This document shows, in pieces, positions 1 to 8,554 of a stretch of DNA of 64,000 nucleotides; position 1 is the stretch's first letter, and each line of letters begins with the position of its first letter. The notes under the pieces are model-generated. The model ran no database searches, was not told the origin of the DNA, and saw only the letters and a list, made by a program, of their open reading frames with translations. Source of the stretch: Corynebacterium heidelbergense (GTDB taxonomy: Bacteria; Actinomycetota; Actinomycetes; Mycobacteriales; Mycobacteriaceae). Where the stretch lies: the NCBI RefSeq assembly GCF_028609845.1, contig NZ_CP063191.1:186001-250000 (forward strand), given 5' to 3'. The translations under genes were made by a program, and so were the position numbers.

Positions 1-327
1 ATGGGCAGTAAGAACATGGGGGCGGATGTGAACTTCGCCTGGCCCACGGCACAGATCGCCGTCATGGGGGCGGAGGCCGCCGTGCTCATGATGAAGGGCA
101 AGGAGCTGGCCGCGATGCCCCCGGAGAAGCGGTCGGCGGCGAAGAAGATGTTCCTGGACTTCTACAACGCCAACATGACCAGCCCCTATGTCGCCGCCGA
201 GCGGGGCTACCTGGACGGGGTGATCGTGCCCGAGGAGACGCGGGTGCGCCTGCGCCAGGCCCTCCGGCAATTGCGTGGTAAGCGGGTGGTGGACTCGACG
301 AAGAAGCACAACATCCTTCCCATGTAG
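1..327 (+). CDS. Acyl-CoA carboxylase beta subunit, C-terminal part (5' truncated by window)
   Basis: The last 108 codons of a biotin-dependent acyl-CoA carboxylase carboxyltransferase (beta) subunit; the rest lies left of the window. The visible part has the family's conserved C-terminal block (GADVNFAWPTAQIAVMGAE), the helical stretch before ERGYLDGVIVPEETR, and the usual ending (KKHNILPM, compare KHGNIPL in AccD/PccB proteins). These enzymes carboxylate acetyl-, propionyl- or long-chain acyl-CoA; in mycolic-acid bacteria several AccD paralogues feed fatty-acid and mycolate synthesis. With only the C-terminus, the paralogue (for example AccD1/PccB versus AccD4) cannot be decided. The ATG at position 1 is an internal methionine, not the start. 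Confidence 0.9.
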   Translation: MGSKNMGADVNFAWPTAQIAVMGAEAAVLMMKGKELAAMPPEKRSAAKKMFLDFYNANMTSPYVAAERGYLDGVIVPEETRVRLRQALRQLRGKRVVDSTKKHNILPM

Positions 328-650
328 GTAGTGGGGCCTAGGCCGGCGTCGCATCCATCAGCGGGCGCGGATTGTCTGCGGCCCAAGTCCACTAAGGCAC
401 GGCAACACCTTGGGGGGTAGTTCCAGGCGAATGCCCCCAGTTATCCGTAACAAACCCATGAATCGAACAGTTAGTTTGTGTGAAAAATGTGAAGTCGTCC
501 ACGCCCAGGGGTCCTGTGCCCTATCGTCAGGCGTTGGAACCACTGATGGTCCGAGCTGAACAACAGCCACAGGTGTACGGTTGCTAGCTCTGAAGTCAAG
601 ACCGCTCGAGGGATTATGGGCACCAGCTCAAGAAAGGAGAGTTCTCTAGT
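328..650. other. 323-bp intergenic region before the acyl-CoA ligase
   Basis: No convincing gene. AT content rises from left to right, as in the following ligase gene. The only clear signal is a strong ribosome binding site, AAAGGAGAG, at about 635-643, eight bases before the ATG at 651. No T-run terminator is obvious behind the carboxylase gene, although GGCCTAGGCC at about 336-345 is palindromic. Confidence 0.5.
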
Positions 651-2384
651 ATGCTATCGAAGGTGTTGAAGAAAAAAAGGCTGCAAGACGCGTATTACAC
701 CCTCGAAGGGCTAGCCGTAGAGGGTTACGCTATACTCACTGGCCTTTGGGGAGTCCTCAATTCGGGCATGGTGGTCCGCACGGGCGGCTTGAAGATGAAA
801 AAGGAACTTGTCGTCACGGTTTTGCGGTATGGTTTCACTGCTGCTCGACAGGTTCGTTACGCCGCGGAAGCCGCGCCAAACAAAGTGGCGATCATCGACG
901 ACTTGGGTCAAGTGACATACAAAGAGATGCGCGATGACGTGATGGCTTTGTCTCGATCTCTATGCCAGCAGGGATATGGGAAAGGAACCAATATTGCGGT
1001 CATGCTTCGGAATAGTCGCGTGCCGATCTATATGCTTGGCGCTAAAGGCTTCATCGGGGCGAATATCTTCCTGTTCAATGTCGCCGCATCATCGAGCCAA
1101 CTTGTAAAGTCCATCGAAGAATACGGAATAGACCTCCTTGTACTCGACGAAGAGTTCGTCGAGCTGCTTCCATCGGATTTCGATTACTGCAATGTGATGA
1201 TCGGTCATGCAGATGATCTTTCCAACCCGCGGACTGATCATCGTGACTGGTTGACTTTTCAGCAACTTATCGAACGAGCTCCCGGATCCGGAGAACAGAA
1301 GCTGCCCATCCGGCCGAAAGAAGGGCCAATTACCATCATGAGCTCAGGCACCTCGGGCACTCCGAAGGGAGTTGTCCATCGGGAGCCGATAGCTCCCACA
1401 CCTGTAGCGGATATCGCGAAAAGAATCCCGTGGCGGTCGGAGATAATCATCCAGCAATCAGCCAGCATTTTCCACTCGTGGGGCTGGGCGAATATCAACA
1501 TAGCTATGGCCCACAGGGCTACAGTGATTCTGAGGCGCCACTTTAATCCGGAACAAGCAATGGATGATCTCGCGGAGTTTAGACCGGAAGGAATCGTGAC
1601 CTCCCCGATTTTTATCAAGGAGCAGTTGCGAGTTGCGTTGGATCGCGATAGTGATGTTTCCAGTGTTAAGTTTGTGGTTTCGTCGGGAAACGCGCTACAT
1701 GCAGATTTGGCAAGTAGCTTAATCGCCAAGTTTGGCCCGATTGTGAGCAATCTTTACGGGTCGACTGAAAACTCTGTATGTACCATTGCTACCGCGGACG
1801 ACGTCGCGAATAGGCCGGAGACAGTCGGCAAGCCCTTGAGGTGCGTACGGATGAGGGTTTTGGATGACCAGGGGAGAGTCCTACCCCCGAACGTGCCAGG
1901 GAAGATTCATTGCAGAGGTGCGATGTCAATGCGTCGGTACGCCCTAGAACGCGACCGAGAAAAGATGGTCGTGAGAAGAGGATTGATGGAAATTGGCGAT
2001 CGGGGCTTCATCGACGATCGAGGAAATTTGGTCGTTCTCGGTCGCATAGACGACATGATCATCGTCGGCGGAGAGAACGTCTACCCTCGCTCGGTTGAGG
2101 AAGCGCTCCACTCGATGCCAGGAATCAGGGATCTTTTTGTCCAGGGAGTGGAGGACGAGGAGACCTTCGCACGGCTGGCGGTGTGGGTAGTCAAGGACGA
2201 CACCGAGGCAGGGCGCGAGCTGACCAAAGAGTCGGTTCAGCAGTGGGTCCGCAACGAACTCGCGGAGCACTCTGTACCCCGCGACGTGATCTTCATGGAA
2301 TCCTTGCCTCGTAATCCAACGGGTAAGGTCATGCCACGCAAACTGCCCATGCCGGCAGGTACGAAGAAATCCGCGACGGTCTGA
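651..2384 (+). CDS. AMP-binding long-chain acyl-CoA ligase (FadD-like)
   Basis: Activates a carboxylic acid to acyl-adenylate and then acyl-CoA. The 577-residue protein has the full ANL-superfamily set: P-loop MSSGTSGTPKGV near residue 230, YGSTE near 370, the hinge region GRIDDMIIVGGENVYP near 463, and the catalytic lysine in NPTGKVMPRK near 556. A roughly 85-residue basic/hydrophobic N-terminal extension precedes the adenylation domain, like mycobacterial FadD2-type ligases, and may hold it to the membrane. The start is fixed by AAAGGAGAG eight bases upstream. Codon use is strikingly AT-rich compared with neighbours (many A/T third positions), which suggests recent acquisition. The substrate is unknown. 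Confidence 0.88.
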   Translation: MLSKVLKKKRLQDAYYTLEGLAVEGYAILTGLWGVLNSGMVVRTGGLKMKKELVVTVLRYGFTAARQVRYAAEAAPNKVAIIDDLGQVTYKEMRDDVMALSRSLCQQGYGKGTNIAVMLRNSRVPIYMLGAKGFIGANIFLFNVAASSSQLVKSIEEYGIDLLVLDEEFVELLPSDFDYCNVMIGHADDLSNPRTDHRDWLTFQQLIERAPGSGEQKLPIRPKEGPITIMSSGTSGTPKGVVHREPIAPTPVADIAKRIPWRSEIIIQQSASIFHSWGWANINIAMAHRATVILRRHFNPEQAMDDLAEFRPEGIVTSPIFIKEQLRVALDRDSDVSSVKFVVSSGNALHADLASSLIAKFGPIVSNLYGSTENSVCTIATADDVANRPETVGKPLRCVRMRVLDDQGRVLPPNVPGKIHCRGAMSMRRYALERDREKMVVRRGLMEIGDRGFIDDRGNLVVLGRIDDMIIVGGENVYPRSVEEALHSMPGIRDLFVQGVEDEETFARLAVWVVKDDTEAGRELTKESVQQWVRNELAEHSVPRDVIFMESLPRNPTGKVMPRKLPMPAGTKKSATV

Positions 2385-2568
2385 GCAGGAAGAATCCGGA
2401 TATTCGAGGCCTCTGTGGTCCCGAGGGTAAGATTTTGGCTCTGCCAGACGATATTGGAATCAATGCCCGAGGCGCCAGCGACGGCGAAGGCCCCGTCATA
2501 TGGGTAACTCGGCGTAGAGAACGGACGGCGGCAACCGGCAGTGGTCGCTACCAATCAGAAAGAAGAAC

Positions 2569-3390
2569 ATGAAGAAGTTTTCCAGGATTTTGACTGCGGT
2601 TGTCGCTACGGCCACAACTGCTGCGACTACGTTCGCCGCCGCCCCGGCAGCGCAGGCCGCGAGGGGCAACACCGTGCTGTTTGGCGACAGCTACTTCGCC
2701 AACACCTCCATCGCCCAGCTCATCGATACTCGGCTCAATGGCGGCCCGCAGTGCATCAGGGGCGACTACCGCGTTGCTACCGAAATCAGCGCACAGTCCG
2801 GCGGAACCCAGGTGGATGACTACTCCTGCAACGGGACCCAGCTTTACCTGCCCGGTTACACGCTAGAAAACGAGATTGACCAGGCCATCGCAGACGGCAA
2901 GCTGAACGGAAACACGCTAAACGTTCCCATCATGATCGGTGCGAACGACACGTACCGCACCCCCGCCCCGATCGATAACGTCGCCGCTGCGCTGTCCTAC
3001 GACCGGGCTTTCGACAAGATCAAGAAGGCCGCCCCCGCCGCACGGGTCATCTTTACCTCCTACCCTTCCATCACCAACGACCGCGCCGGGCTGTGTGCCA
3101 TCCGGATCAACGGCCTGCCCCCGACGGAACTGCCGTTCCCCATCGTGCAGGAGGCCGAGCGCCAGTTGTTCGAGCAGTCCCGGACTGCGGCGGAGCGTCA
3201 CGCCGGGGCCGGTGCAGTGTTCCTGGACCTGCGTAACCAGACCAAGGGTCATGACACTTGTGCCCCCGGTGGCGAAGCGTGGGTGGCGGGCGTGCTGGAT
3301 AACCAGACCCCGCAGTACAACTTGACGATGCACATGGCCCACCCGGGCGTGCGCAACGCTGCGCAGCAGATCGTCTCCAAGATGCAGTAG
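2569..3390 (+). CDS. Secreted SGNH/GDSL-family hydrolase
   Basis: A 273-residue exported esterase/lipase-like protein. Residues 1-30 form a Sec signal peptide (basic MKKFSR, Ala/Thr-rich core, cleavage expected after AQA). The block I nucleophile is Ser41 in LFGDSYFAN, and the block III Asn is in MIGANDTY near residue 125. The C-terminal catalytic His is in MAHPG near 257. The residue three before that His is His, not the usual Asp of the DxxH motif, so the triad may be a dyad or use another acid. Four cysteines in the mature part could make two disulfides. A strong terminator follows at 3445-3474. Substrate unknown; cell-envelope lipids or esters are plausible. Confidence 0.8.
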   Translation: MKKFSRILTAVVATATTAATTFAAAPAAQAARGNTVLFGDSYFANTSIAQLIDTRLNGGPQCIRGDYRVATEISAQSGGTQVDDYSCNGTQLYLPGYTLENEIDQAIADGKLNGNTLNVPIMIGANDTYRTPAPIDNVAAALSYDRAFDKIKKAAPAARVIFTSYPSITNDRAGLCAIRINGLPPTELPFPIVQEAERQLFEQSRTAAERHAGAGAVFLDLRNQTKGHDTCAPGGEAWVAGVLDNQTPQYNLTMHMAHPGVRNAAQQIVSKMQ

Positions 3391-3441
3391 CTGGGGCGCG
3401 GCGGCCGTGTCAGCTTACGGCTGGCTAGCCTCCACGCGCCC

Positions 3442-4686
3442 TCAGGCGCCCGCGTTACCAGCGGGCGCCGTTTTGCGCGCAGCGGCGGAGGCGCGCCGCC
3501 ACACCCCAGTGGCGAACACAAAGGCAACGGCCGTCAGTCCCGCCAGCCAAGCCACAAAGGTCCCCCACCCGAGCTGGAAGAACTCTCCGGAGAGACCCCC
3601 CAGGAAGCAGGAGCCCAGGTAGTAGCTCAGGATGTACGTGCTGGAGGCCTCCGCTCGATCCTTCGTTGCCGCGGCCCCAACCCAGCCACTGGCCACGGAA
3701 TGCGCGGCGAAAAAGGACGCGGTGAAGAGGAGCGCGGCTATCAGCGTCGTCACCAAAAAGGGCGGCAACAACGCAACCAAGCCCACTACGCTAAGAAGCG
3801 TGGAAAGGGCCAGCACCTTCCCGCGCCCCCACTTCTGCACCATCACGCCAGCCCGGGCGGAAGACCACGTGCCGGAGAGGTATAGCAGAAAGGCAAAAGC
3901 GGCCAGGGAAGGAGCCAAGCCAAATTCCGAACTTAACCGGTAGCCCAAGTAGTTATATAGGGAAACGAAGGTCCCCATGATGAGGAATGGGATGAGGAAA
4001 AGCCGCAGCAAAATCGGGTTGGCGAAATGGCCCTGAAACGCGGCGAGCTCGTGCAAAATGGTGATCTTCTTCGGCCGAAAATTGGCGGATCGGGGGAGAA
4101 CCCACGCGGTAAGGGCGGCCGTTGCCACAGAAAAGAGCGCGCTCGCGGCGACGGCCACCCGCCAACTGGCGAATTCGAGGAAAACGCCGGGGATGATGCG
4201 CCCCAGCAGTCCGCCAATGGTCGTCCCCGCGATGTAGAAACCCATCACCCGCGGCAGGTGTTTGGAGTGGATCTCCTCCGCGAGATAAGTCATCATGACC
4301 GCCGGGACACCGGCCACGGCAAGCCCCTGAACAGCGCGGATGGCGATGATGCTGCCCATCCCGGGGGCCACGGCCACCAGAAAGCTCAGCAGGGTGGCAA
4401 CGAGGACGGAGATCTGCAGAACCCGATAGCGGCCGAAGCGTTCGGAGATGATGCCCACCGGGATCACCGCCAGCGCCAGGCCGCCGGTGGTCGCGGAGAC
4501 GGAGAGCGCGGCAATGGTGGGGGATACCCCGAAGTCCTGGGAGAGACTAGGTAGGACCGCTTGGGTCACGTACATCGCATTGAAGGATGCCAGCCCGGCA
4601 CATAGGGCAGCAATCAGCGCCCGTGCATAGCCGGATTTTCCGGAGGCAAGGCCCTTGGGATTGTGCTTTTGGGCTGAAACGGGCAT
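3442..4686 (-). CDS. MFS transporter (YnfM/CynX-like efflux permease)
   Basis: A 414-residue major-facilitator permease with about twelve hydrophobic helices. The loop between helices 2 and 3 has the family signature (GIISERFGRYRVL), and helix 4 is followed by a typical acidic/basic loop (LAEEIHSKHLPR). It most resembles the YnfM-type putative arabinose/drug efflux carriers; the cargo cannot be read from sequence. I start it at the ATG at 4686 (MPVSAQKHNPKG), which leaves a short cytoplasmic N-terminus. A longer open frame reaches 4818 but would overlap the phoX gene. Its 3' end overlaps the terminator of the convergent hydrolase. Confidence 0.85.
   Translation of the reverse strand: MPVSAQKHNPKGLASGKSGYARALIAALCAGLASFNAMYVTQAVLPSLSQDFGVSPTIAALSVSATTGGLALAVIPVGIISERFGRYRVLQISVLVATLLSFLVAVAPGMGSIIAIRAVQGLAVAGVPAVMMTYLAEEIHSKHLPRVMGFYIAGTTIGGLLGRIIPGVFLEFASWRVAVAASALFSVATAALTAWVLPRSANFRPKKITILHELAAFQGHFANPILLRLFLIPFLIMGTFVSLYNYLGYRLSSEFGLAPSLAAFAFLLYLSGTWSSARAGVMVQKWGRGKVLALSTLLSVVGLVALLPPFLVTTLIAALLFTASFFAAHSVASGWVGAAATKDRAEASSTYILSYYLGSCFLGGLSGEFFQLGWGTFVAWLAGLTAVAFVFATGVWRRASAAARKTAPAGNAGA
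3445..3474 (+). terminator. Rho-independent terminator of the SGNH hydrolase
   Basis: A perfect 9-bp stem, GGCGCCCGC (3445-3453) with GCGGGCGCC (3461-3469), a 7-base loop and then GTTTT on the plus strand. It overlaps the last codons of the convergent MFS gene, whose stop is at 3442. There is no T-run on the minus strand, so it should act mainly on the rightward transcript. Confidence 0.8.
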
Positions 4687-4784
4687 AGCCCCATTGTGGT
4701 GAATTGGTGCGCAATCGGGCAAACCGAAAGGGCCTGCCCGCCGAAAGGACCCGCCCAGCAAAGTGGCGGACCCTGCGGTAGGAC

Positions 4785-6893
4785 TTAGGCGCCGATGGTG
4801 CCCATGTCGTTCTTCCACGCCACGACGGTGGCGGGGCGGGCCAGGGAGTTGCCGCCATCCGGCCAGTGGGAGGAGGTGCTTTCCACGCTGGCCTCTTCGT
4901 CCTCACCGGGGTGCTGCACGTTGACTAGCACGCGCTTTTCGAACACGAGGGGGCCGCAGGTCTCGGCGTCCTTCGGCACGGTGAGGAACTGCTTGGTCAT
5001 GCCGCGCGCGTTGCCTTCCAGCGCCACGGCGAACAGGCCGTCGTTGGACTCGAGGGCGTTGCCGTCGGTGGCGATCCACAGGTTGCCGAAGCTGTCGAAG
5101 GTGACGTTGTCCGGGCAGGAGATCGGGGAGACCTTGCTCTTGTCGAAGCCACCGAAGTAGGTCTCGGCTTCCTTGGGGTCCCCGCAGACCAGCAGGAGGT
5201 CCCAGGTGAAGTCCTCCCCGGCGAAGTTGTCGGTGAGCTCCAGTACGAGGCCGTTCTTGTTTTCCTTGATGGGAGCCCATTCGGCGATGTCTGCATCGTC
5301 TTTACCGGGGCGGGCGGCACCGCGGTACTTGTTGTTGGTCAGGGCGGCGTAGACCTTGCCGGTCGTGGGGTGTGGCTCGACGTCCTCCGGCCTGTCCATC
5401 TTGGTGGCGCCTACCTTGTCGCCAGCCATGCGGGTGAAGACCAGCACCTCTTCGCCGCTCATGCCGTCCACGTGGGATTCCACGGTGCCATCGGCCTTGG
5501 AGGTGGCCAGCTTGATCCACTTGCCGGTGCCGTCGTACTTGCCGTCCTCCGGCAGCTTGCCGGACTCCTTGAAGTCGTCGGAGTTGCCCTCGAAGGTGGC
5601 CACGTACAGGGTGCCCTGGTCCAGCAGCTTCATGTTCTCTGCCCGGTCCTCGGCGGTATTTCCGGACCGCATCTTGCCGGAGGAAACGAACTTGTAGAGG
5701 TACTCGAAGCGGGAATCGTCCCCGGAGTAGGCCACGACGGTGCCGTCTCCGGTGACGTGGATGTTGGCGCCCTCGTGCTTGAAGCGGCCCATGGCGGTGT
5801 GCTTCACGGGGGTGGAGTTGGGGTCCCAGGGGTTGATCTCCACCACGTAGTTAAAGCGGTGCGGCTCGTTGGGCTCCTTGGTCACGTCGAAGCGCTTGTC
5901 GAAGCGCTCCCACTTGCGGTGGGTTTCGGCGTCCTCGATGCCGTAGCGCTTGTAGCGCTTCTTGGCCTTCTCATCGCTGACCTTTTCGCCCCCGGCGAAG
6001 TACTGGTCCACGTTTTCCTCACCGGACAGGATGGTCCCCCAGGGGGTCACGCCGCCGGAGCAGTTGTTGAGTGTGCCGATGACGGTCTGGCCGCTGGGGT
6101 CGGAGCTGGTCTTCACCAGGTCCTTGCCAGCCAGGGGTCCGCCGATGCTGAAGGGGGTCTTCATGTGGATGCGCCGGTTGTACTGGCCCATCACGGGCCT
6201 GAGGCGGCCGTCCTTGTCGTTGCCCTCCACTTCCACAATGGACAGGCCGTGGCTAGCCCATTCGATGCGGACCTGCTCCTCGGTGGGGTTCTTCGCGTCG
6301 TAACCCTTGAACATCTGCTGGGGCGTGGTGTACTCGTGGTTGCTCACGAGCAGGAACTTGTTGTTCTCGCCGGGGATGGGCAGCAGGGCGGCGAAGTCGT
6401 TGTTGAAGCCGAACTGCTTTTCGGCGTCCTCCGGCGTCTGCTTGTCCACGGACCACTCGCCGGCCCCCTCCACGACCGGGTCGCCCCACCGGATGACAAC
6501 GTCGGAGGAGTAACCGTCGGGTACAACGACCTTGTCCTCCTTGTTGGGCTTGACCATGTCGAAGTTCAGGCCCTGCGGCGTGGCGACGTCCTTGCCCGCC
6601 GCGGAGGAGGAGGATCCGCTGGCCGCCTCGGAGGAGGATCCCCCGGAGCCCTTGTCATCCGAGCATGCGGCCAGGAAGCTGGCGCCGCCCACGGTGACAA
6701 CTGCGGCCCCGCCGGCTTGCAGTGCGGCGCGGCGGGAGAAGGCCTTGCTGACGATGTCCCCGAAGTATGGGTTATCGGATTCGTTCGGGATTGGCTTGGA
6801 ACAGGCATCGCCGCACTTGTACACGCAGGTGCGGTGCGAGCGGCTGGACGTGAAGTCCATGTTCTTCAGCAGGTTGCGGCCAATGAGACCCAT
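4785..6893 (-). CDS. phoX: PhoX-family (DUF839) alkaline phosphatase, Tat-exported lipoprotein
   Basis: A 702-residue protein of the PhoX family: Ca/Fe-dependent phosphatases that release phosphate from organic esters outside the membrane. The N-terminus shows the corynebacterial hallmark (VYKCGDACSKPIPNESDN) and then a twin-arginine segment (FSRRAALQ, residues 52-59). A hydrophobic stretch follows, with a lipobox (FLAAC, Cys77), so the mature protein is probably Tat-exported and lipid-anchored. A Ser/Gly/Lys-rich linker leads into the DUF839 beta-propeller (for example ILSGEENVDQYF, RPEDVEPHP, SCPDNVTFDSFGNLWIATDG). The ATG at 6893 has AGGAG a few bases upstream. PhoX is usually phosphate-starvation induced, but I could not identify a PhoP box. 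Confidence 0.92.
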   Translation of the reverse strand: MGLIGRNLLKNMDFTSSRSHRTCVYKCGDACSKPIPNESDNPYFGDIVSKAFSRRAALQAGGAAVVTVGGASFLAACSDDKGSGGSSSEAASGSSSSAAGKDVATPQGLNFDMVKPNKEDKVVVPDGYSSDVVIRWGDPVVEGAGEWSVDKQTPEDAEKQFGFNNDFAALLPIPGENNKFLLVSNHEYTTPQQMFKGYDAKNPTEEQVRIEWASHGLSIVEVEGNDKDGRLRPVMGQYNRRIHMKTPFSIGGPLAGKDLVKTSSDPSGQTVIGTLNNCSGGVTPWGTILSGEENVDQYFAGGEKVSDEKAKKRYKRYGIEDAETHRKWERFDKRFDVTKEPNEPHRFNYVVEINPWDPNSTPVKHTAMGRFKHEGANIHVTGDGTVVAYSGDDSRFEYLYKFVSSGKMRSGNTAEDRAENMKLLDQGTLYVATFEGNSDDFKESGKLPEDGKYDGTGKWIKLATSKADGTVESHVDGMSGEEVLVFTRMAGDKVGATKMDRPEDVEPHPTTGKVYAALTNNKYRGAARPGKDDADIAEWAPIKENKNGLVLELTDNFAGEDFTWDLLLVCGDPKEAETYFGGFDKSKVSPISCPDNVTFDSFGNLWIATDGNALESNDGLFAVALEGNARGMTKQFLTVPKDAETCGPLVFEKRVLVNVQHPGEDEEASVESTSSHWPDGGNSLARPATVVAWKNDMGTIGA

Positions 6894-6989
6894 GAGTGCT
6901 CCTCTTCGTCGCGGCGTCGAGGATCACGCTAGCCAGCCCGTCCTAATTCGCGGTGGCCGTCGGGTGTACTCCGTGTGAACGCTGTGGAA

Positions 6990-7481
6990 TTACCGGTTGC
7001 GCCGCAGCAGTGAGGCCCCCAGGCGCCAGCCCAACAGCAGCAGTGCGCTCATTACCCCGGCCACGACGATGAAGGACCAGTGGGGGATCCGGTGGTTGCC
7101 GATGCCCCAGATCACCAGCCCAGTCACGAGGGTGGCGGCCCAGATCGTCGCCGCGGAGGAGAGGTCGAACCCGCTGCGTCCGCGTGCCCCGCTGAACCAC
7201 AGGATGCCCCAGCCCAGCAGCGTTCCGAGCATGAAGGGCCAGGCCGTGTTCAGCCAGCCCAGGACGCTCAGCGGCATCTCGGGGGAGTTGTGCGCGATGC
7301 GGGCCATCAGGGCGAAGAGGGCCACAGCGATGAGATCCGCGACCAACGCGACGCCCGGGGCAGGGTGGTGTGCACTGGACCCGGCGGAGCGTTGGGGCCG
7401 CGTCCGGTTTTGCGCCTTGGCCGCGGTGCGACTGGTGCCGGCGGTGGGGTGGTGTTGGCTATGGCCGGGGGTGGGGCCCAT
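6990..7481 (-). CDS. DUF3054 family membrane protein
   Basis: About 163 residues with four hydrophobic helices after a polar, His/Arg-rich N-terminus of about 45 residues; the helices contain the DUF3054 signatures ADLIAVALFALMARIAH and WPFMLGTLLGW. Function unknown. Two ATGs are close together. AGGGAG (minus strand, 7489-7494) is only 1-2 bases from the ATG at 7487 but seven from the ATG at 7481, so I choose 7481. That ribosome site overlaps the stop of the upstream YbhN-like gene (TAG at 7493-7495), so the two are probably translationally coupled at the end of the mmpL operon. Confidence 0.8.
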   Translation of the reverse strand: MGPTPGHSQHHPTAGTSRTAAKAQNRTRPQRSAGSSAHHPAPGVALVADLIAVALFALMARIAHNSPEMPLSVLGWLNTAWPFMLGTLLGWGILWFSGARGRSGFDLSSAATIWAATLVTGLVIWGIGNHRIPHWSFIVVAGVMSALLLLGWRLGASLLRRNR

Positions 7482-7492
7482 TGTCATACTCC

Positions 7493-8554
7493 CTAATTGC
7501 TGCTGAGGGTCGTTTTTTCCTTGGGGACGCCACCAACCTCCGCGTTGTCCTCATGCACGCGCGGGGTGGCGAGCTTCGTAGCGAAGAAGACCAGCCAACC
7601 AATCGCCACGAGGCCGACGAAGGAGAGCATACGGAAGACGATGACAGCGGCGAATGCCTGGGCGGAGGTCAGCGCGGCGAAGGCCACCAGGGAGCTGGTG
7701 AGCGCGAGGTCCACGGGCCCGAGGCCGCCGGGGGTCACCTGGGCTTGCCCCGCGACCTTGGCAGCGATGAAGGACAGCACTACACCCGCGACGGGGGGCT
7801 CCCCTCCGATGGACATCACGCAGGCCCATAGGCAGATGATCTCGAAGATCCAATTCCAGAGGGACCAGTTGATAGCCAGGCCCAGGCGGGGTAGAGGCAG
7901 GTCCACTGCGGAGAGTTGATCCGCAAAACCGTGCACGGCGGCGGTCCAGCGGTCCTCCGGCCTGCGGCGCCAGCGGTTGATGGCCCGCAACCGGCACAGC
8001 AGCCACTGCTCTACGGTCTTGGGGTTGCGTGCACACCAGTTCGTAGCGATGGCTAGCAGAATGAGCACGGCAATAGAGATCGCCAGGGTCACCGGTTTCA
8101 CCCGCAGCCCCAGGAAATACACCGACCCGAGGGCCAGGATGGCCAAGCCGCCCCCGGATAGCGCACCTGAGATGACCATGTACCAGCTCGCGATTACCGG
8201 CGTGGCACCCCACTTAATCTGCTCGCGAAAGATCATCGCGGCGGAGAGTGCGGGCCCACCGGGGAAAGAAGCGGACCAGGCGTTGGCCGCCAGGCCCAAC
8301 GTGTTCGCCGTCCAGCGGCGAACCTTCACCCCGGCGGAGCGCAGCAGTACCACCATCACCTCCGCCTGTGTGGCCATCGTCAGCGCTTGGGCGATCACTG
8401 CGGGAATCAGCCACCGCGGGTCCGCCTGGCGCAATTCCGCCCACCCCTCAGAGATGAAGTGCAGGTGGTTGCGGGCGAAGAAGGCCAGGACGGCGAGGAC
8501 CGCAAGGGCGAGCGCGATGCGGACGCGACGGCTGCGCAGTGATGGGCGGGTCAC
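7493..8554 (-). CDS. YbhN/UPF0104-type flippase-like membrane protein (LPG synthase TM region family)
   Basis: A 353-residue multi-pass protein (about 7-8 helices) of the lysylphosphatidylglycerol synthase transmembrane/UPF0104 superfamily, with the typical FPGGPALSAAMIFREQ and QVTPGGLGPVDLAL motifs. Members of this superfamily are implicated in lipid flipping. It starts with GTG at 8554, and its first four bases overlap the mmpL stop (GTGA), so it is translationally coupled to the mycolate-lipid exporter and may serve the same pathway. The C-terminus (EVGGVPKEK...) is encoded by one copy of the dispersed GGACGCC element, so the last ~15 residues are probably not ancestral. Confidence 0.82.
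   Translation of the reverse strand: MTRPSLRSRRVRIALALAVLAVLAFFARNHLHFISEGWAELRQADPRWLIPAVIAQALTMATQAEVMVVLLRSAGVKVRRWTANTLGLAANAWSASFPGGPALSAAMIFREQIKWGATPVIASWYMVISGALSGGGLAILALGSVYFLGLRVKPVTLAISIAVLILLAIATNWCARNPKTVEQWLLCRLRAINRWRRRPEDRWTAAVHGFADQLSAVDLPLPRLGLAINWSLWNWIFEIICLWACVMSIGGEPPVAGVVLSFIAAKVAGQAQVTPGGLGPVDLALTSSLVAFAALTSAQAFAAVIVFRMLSFVGLVAIGWLVFFATKLATPRVHEDNAEVGGVPKEKTTLSSN
7512..7544 (+). repeat. Dispersed GGACGCC element, copy 1 (3' end of YbhN-like gene)
   Basis: T-rich run, then CCTTGGGGACGCCACCAACC and CGCG. Antisense to the gene; it supplies the C-terminal GGVPKEK residues. Confidence 0.55.

Noticed and set aside
2385..2568. About 60 open codons between the acyl-CoA ligase and the hydrolase (ALPDDIGINARGASDGEG...)
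   Set aside because: No start codon or ribosome site, and no family recognised. It may be a gene remnant, but chance openness at this GC content is as likely.
5370..6932. 520-codon open frame antisense to phoX
   Set aside because: Composition typical of an antisense GC frame; phoX motifs are on the other strand.
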